Origin: Bacteroidota bacterium
GTDB taxonomy: Bacteria; Bacteroidota; Ignavibacteria; Ignavibacteriales; Melioribacteraceae
NCBI GenBank assembly: GCA_021812745.1
Contig: JAKAMS010000130.1
Coordinates: forward strand, 1-7,009
Reading direction: 5' to 3'
DNA: 7,009 nt
The position numbers were made by a program, and so were the translations under genes. Positions 6,567-7,009 of the stretch are shown here, piece by piece. Every line of letters starts with the position of its first letter. The stretch's first letter is position 1. The notes beneath the pieces were generated by a model that saw only the letters and a program-made list of their open reading frames with translations, had not been told where the DNA came from and ran no database searches.

Positions 6567-6735
6567 TTATTCTCCATTCACTCTTATAACACGTCTAATA
6601 TAACAGAACTTAAAGAACAAATCACGTTGTACTTATAAAAGTAATTAAGATGAAATTGGCTTTTTATTTGAGTAGATTTTTATACGATCAATTTTTATTG
6701 TGAATTAAGAACCCTATTTCGAATTAAGAATTAAT
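6567..6735. promoter_or_regulatory. Divergent intergenic region with candidate promoters and a direct repeat
   Basis: This 169-base, very AT-rich stretch separates the lipoprotein-receptor operon (minus) from the propeller sensor gene (plus), so both promoters should lie here. On the minus strand TATATTAG (6595-6602) is one mismatch from the Bacteroidota -7 pattern TAnnTTTG, but I find no TTTG at the right distance. On the plus strand TTGGCT (6656-6661) followed 19 bases later by TATACG (6681-6686) is a weak sigma-70-like pair. The 10-mer gaattaagaa occurs twice (6702-6711 and 6721-6730), ending six bases before the sensor start. No terminator or riboswitch was recognised. Confidence 0.45.
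6702..6730 (+). repeat. Direct repeat gaattaagaa x2, 19-base period, in the sensor-gene leader
   Basis: Two identical copies of gaattaagaa lie at 6702-6711 and 6721-6730, spaced start-to-start by 19 bases with ccctatttc between. The second copy is followed by ttaatgtg, which carries the GTG start of the sensor gene. The spacing of nearly two helical turns fits a dimeric regulator site on one DNA face, possibly for autoregulation. The second copy also overlaps the place where a ribosome site would be (aagaa). Chance in AT-rich DNA cannot be excluded. Confidence 0.4.
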
Positions 6736-7009
6736 GTGAAATCACGATTGCAAAAAAATATTTTTATAATTCTTTTTATTTCCTCGCTAGTTTCAATTGC
6801 TTCTTATGGTCAATCAACCGAAGATTACCATGAATATCAATTCAATCAGATTAAGGTTGAAGATGGATTATCTCAGAGTACGGTCTTTTGTATGCTTCAA
6901 GACCGCAAAGGGTTTCTCTGGTTCGGAACAGCAAATGGATTGAACCGTTACGATGGATATAGTTTTGTTGTTTATGCTAATGACCCGGCCGATTCTACAA
7001 CAATTTCTG
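6736..7009 (+). CDS. Two-component regulator propeller sensor, N-terminal part (3'-truncated by window edge)
   Basis: The visible 91 codons encode a signal sequence or membrane anchor (1-25: KSRLQK then a hydrophobic core, ending near ASYGQ), followed by the start of a sensor beta-propeller. The segment VEDGLSQSTVFCMLQDRKG (41-59) and FLWFGTANGLNRYDG (60-74) is a textbook Reg_prop repeat as found in the periplasmic part of hybrid two-component systems and related regulators of Bacteroidota and relatives. Output domains (Y_Y_Y, kinase, response regulator or other) would lie beyond 7009 and cannot be told. The GTG at 6736 is chosen because it gives a complete signal peptide with a basic N-region; a TTG at 6748 is a poorer alternative. 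The only nearby ATG (6734) is immediately followed by TGA. It is transcribed away from the lipoprotein-receptor operon, consistent with a dedicated regulator. Confidence 0.88.
   Translation, partial: MKSRLQKNIFIILFISSLVSIASYGQSTEDYHEYQFNQIKVEDGLSQSTVFCMLQDRKGFLWFGTANGLNRYDGYSFVVYANDPADSTTIS

Overview
This AT-rich window looks like a chromosomal segment from the Bacteroidota/Chlorobiota side of the tree, most likely an Ignavibacteria-type organism. That is an inference from gene content, not a database result. The supporting signs are a TonB-dependent receptor with an N-terminal carboxypeptidase-regulatory-like domain, a secreted 'two-component regulator propeller' sensor, a small DUF4342 protein, and short stand-alone PAS, NTF2-like and STAS-like proteins.

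Layout. Positions 1-1727 (+) hold the 3' part of an amylo-alpha-1,6-glucosidase / glycogen-debranching-type enzyme whose 5' end lies outside the window. A 135-base AT-rich gap follows, with a 14-base tandem repeat and a possible hairpin. Next come two small plus-strand genes: a 69-residue hypothetical protein (1863-2072) with a weak terminator-like hairpin after it, and a DUF4342 protein (about 2192-2443) whose upstream reading frame looks broken by one base. Five minus-strand genes follow. In transcription order they are a lipoprotein (6566-6036), a TonB-dependent receptor (5980-3812), a STAS-like protein (3768-3406), an NTF2-like/CaMKII-association-domain-like protein (3406-3005) and a PAS-only protein (2805-2470). 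The gaps are 55 bases, 43 bases, a 1-base TAATG overlap, and 198 bases. The last gap contains coding-like but frame-broken sequence. At the right edge a plus-strand gene (6736 to beyond 7009) starts with a signal peptide and the first propeller repeat of a sensor protein.

How the genes may work together (inference). The lipoprotein and receptor look like an outer-membrane uptake pair. The divergent propeller sensor is placed as its regulator is in the polysaccharide-utilisation loci of Bacteroidota. The downstream STAS-like, NTF2-like and PAS proteins are small ligand-binding or sensory domains with no output domain, so they may form a cytoplasmic signalling module or may simply be co-transcribed. 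The debranching enzyme and the two small plus-strand genes show no clear functional tie to this block. No RNA genes, insertion sequences, CRISPR arrays or attachment sites were seen.
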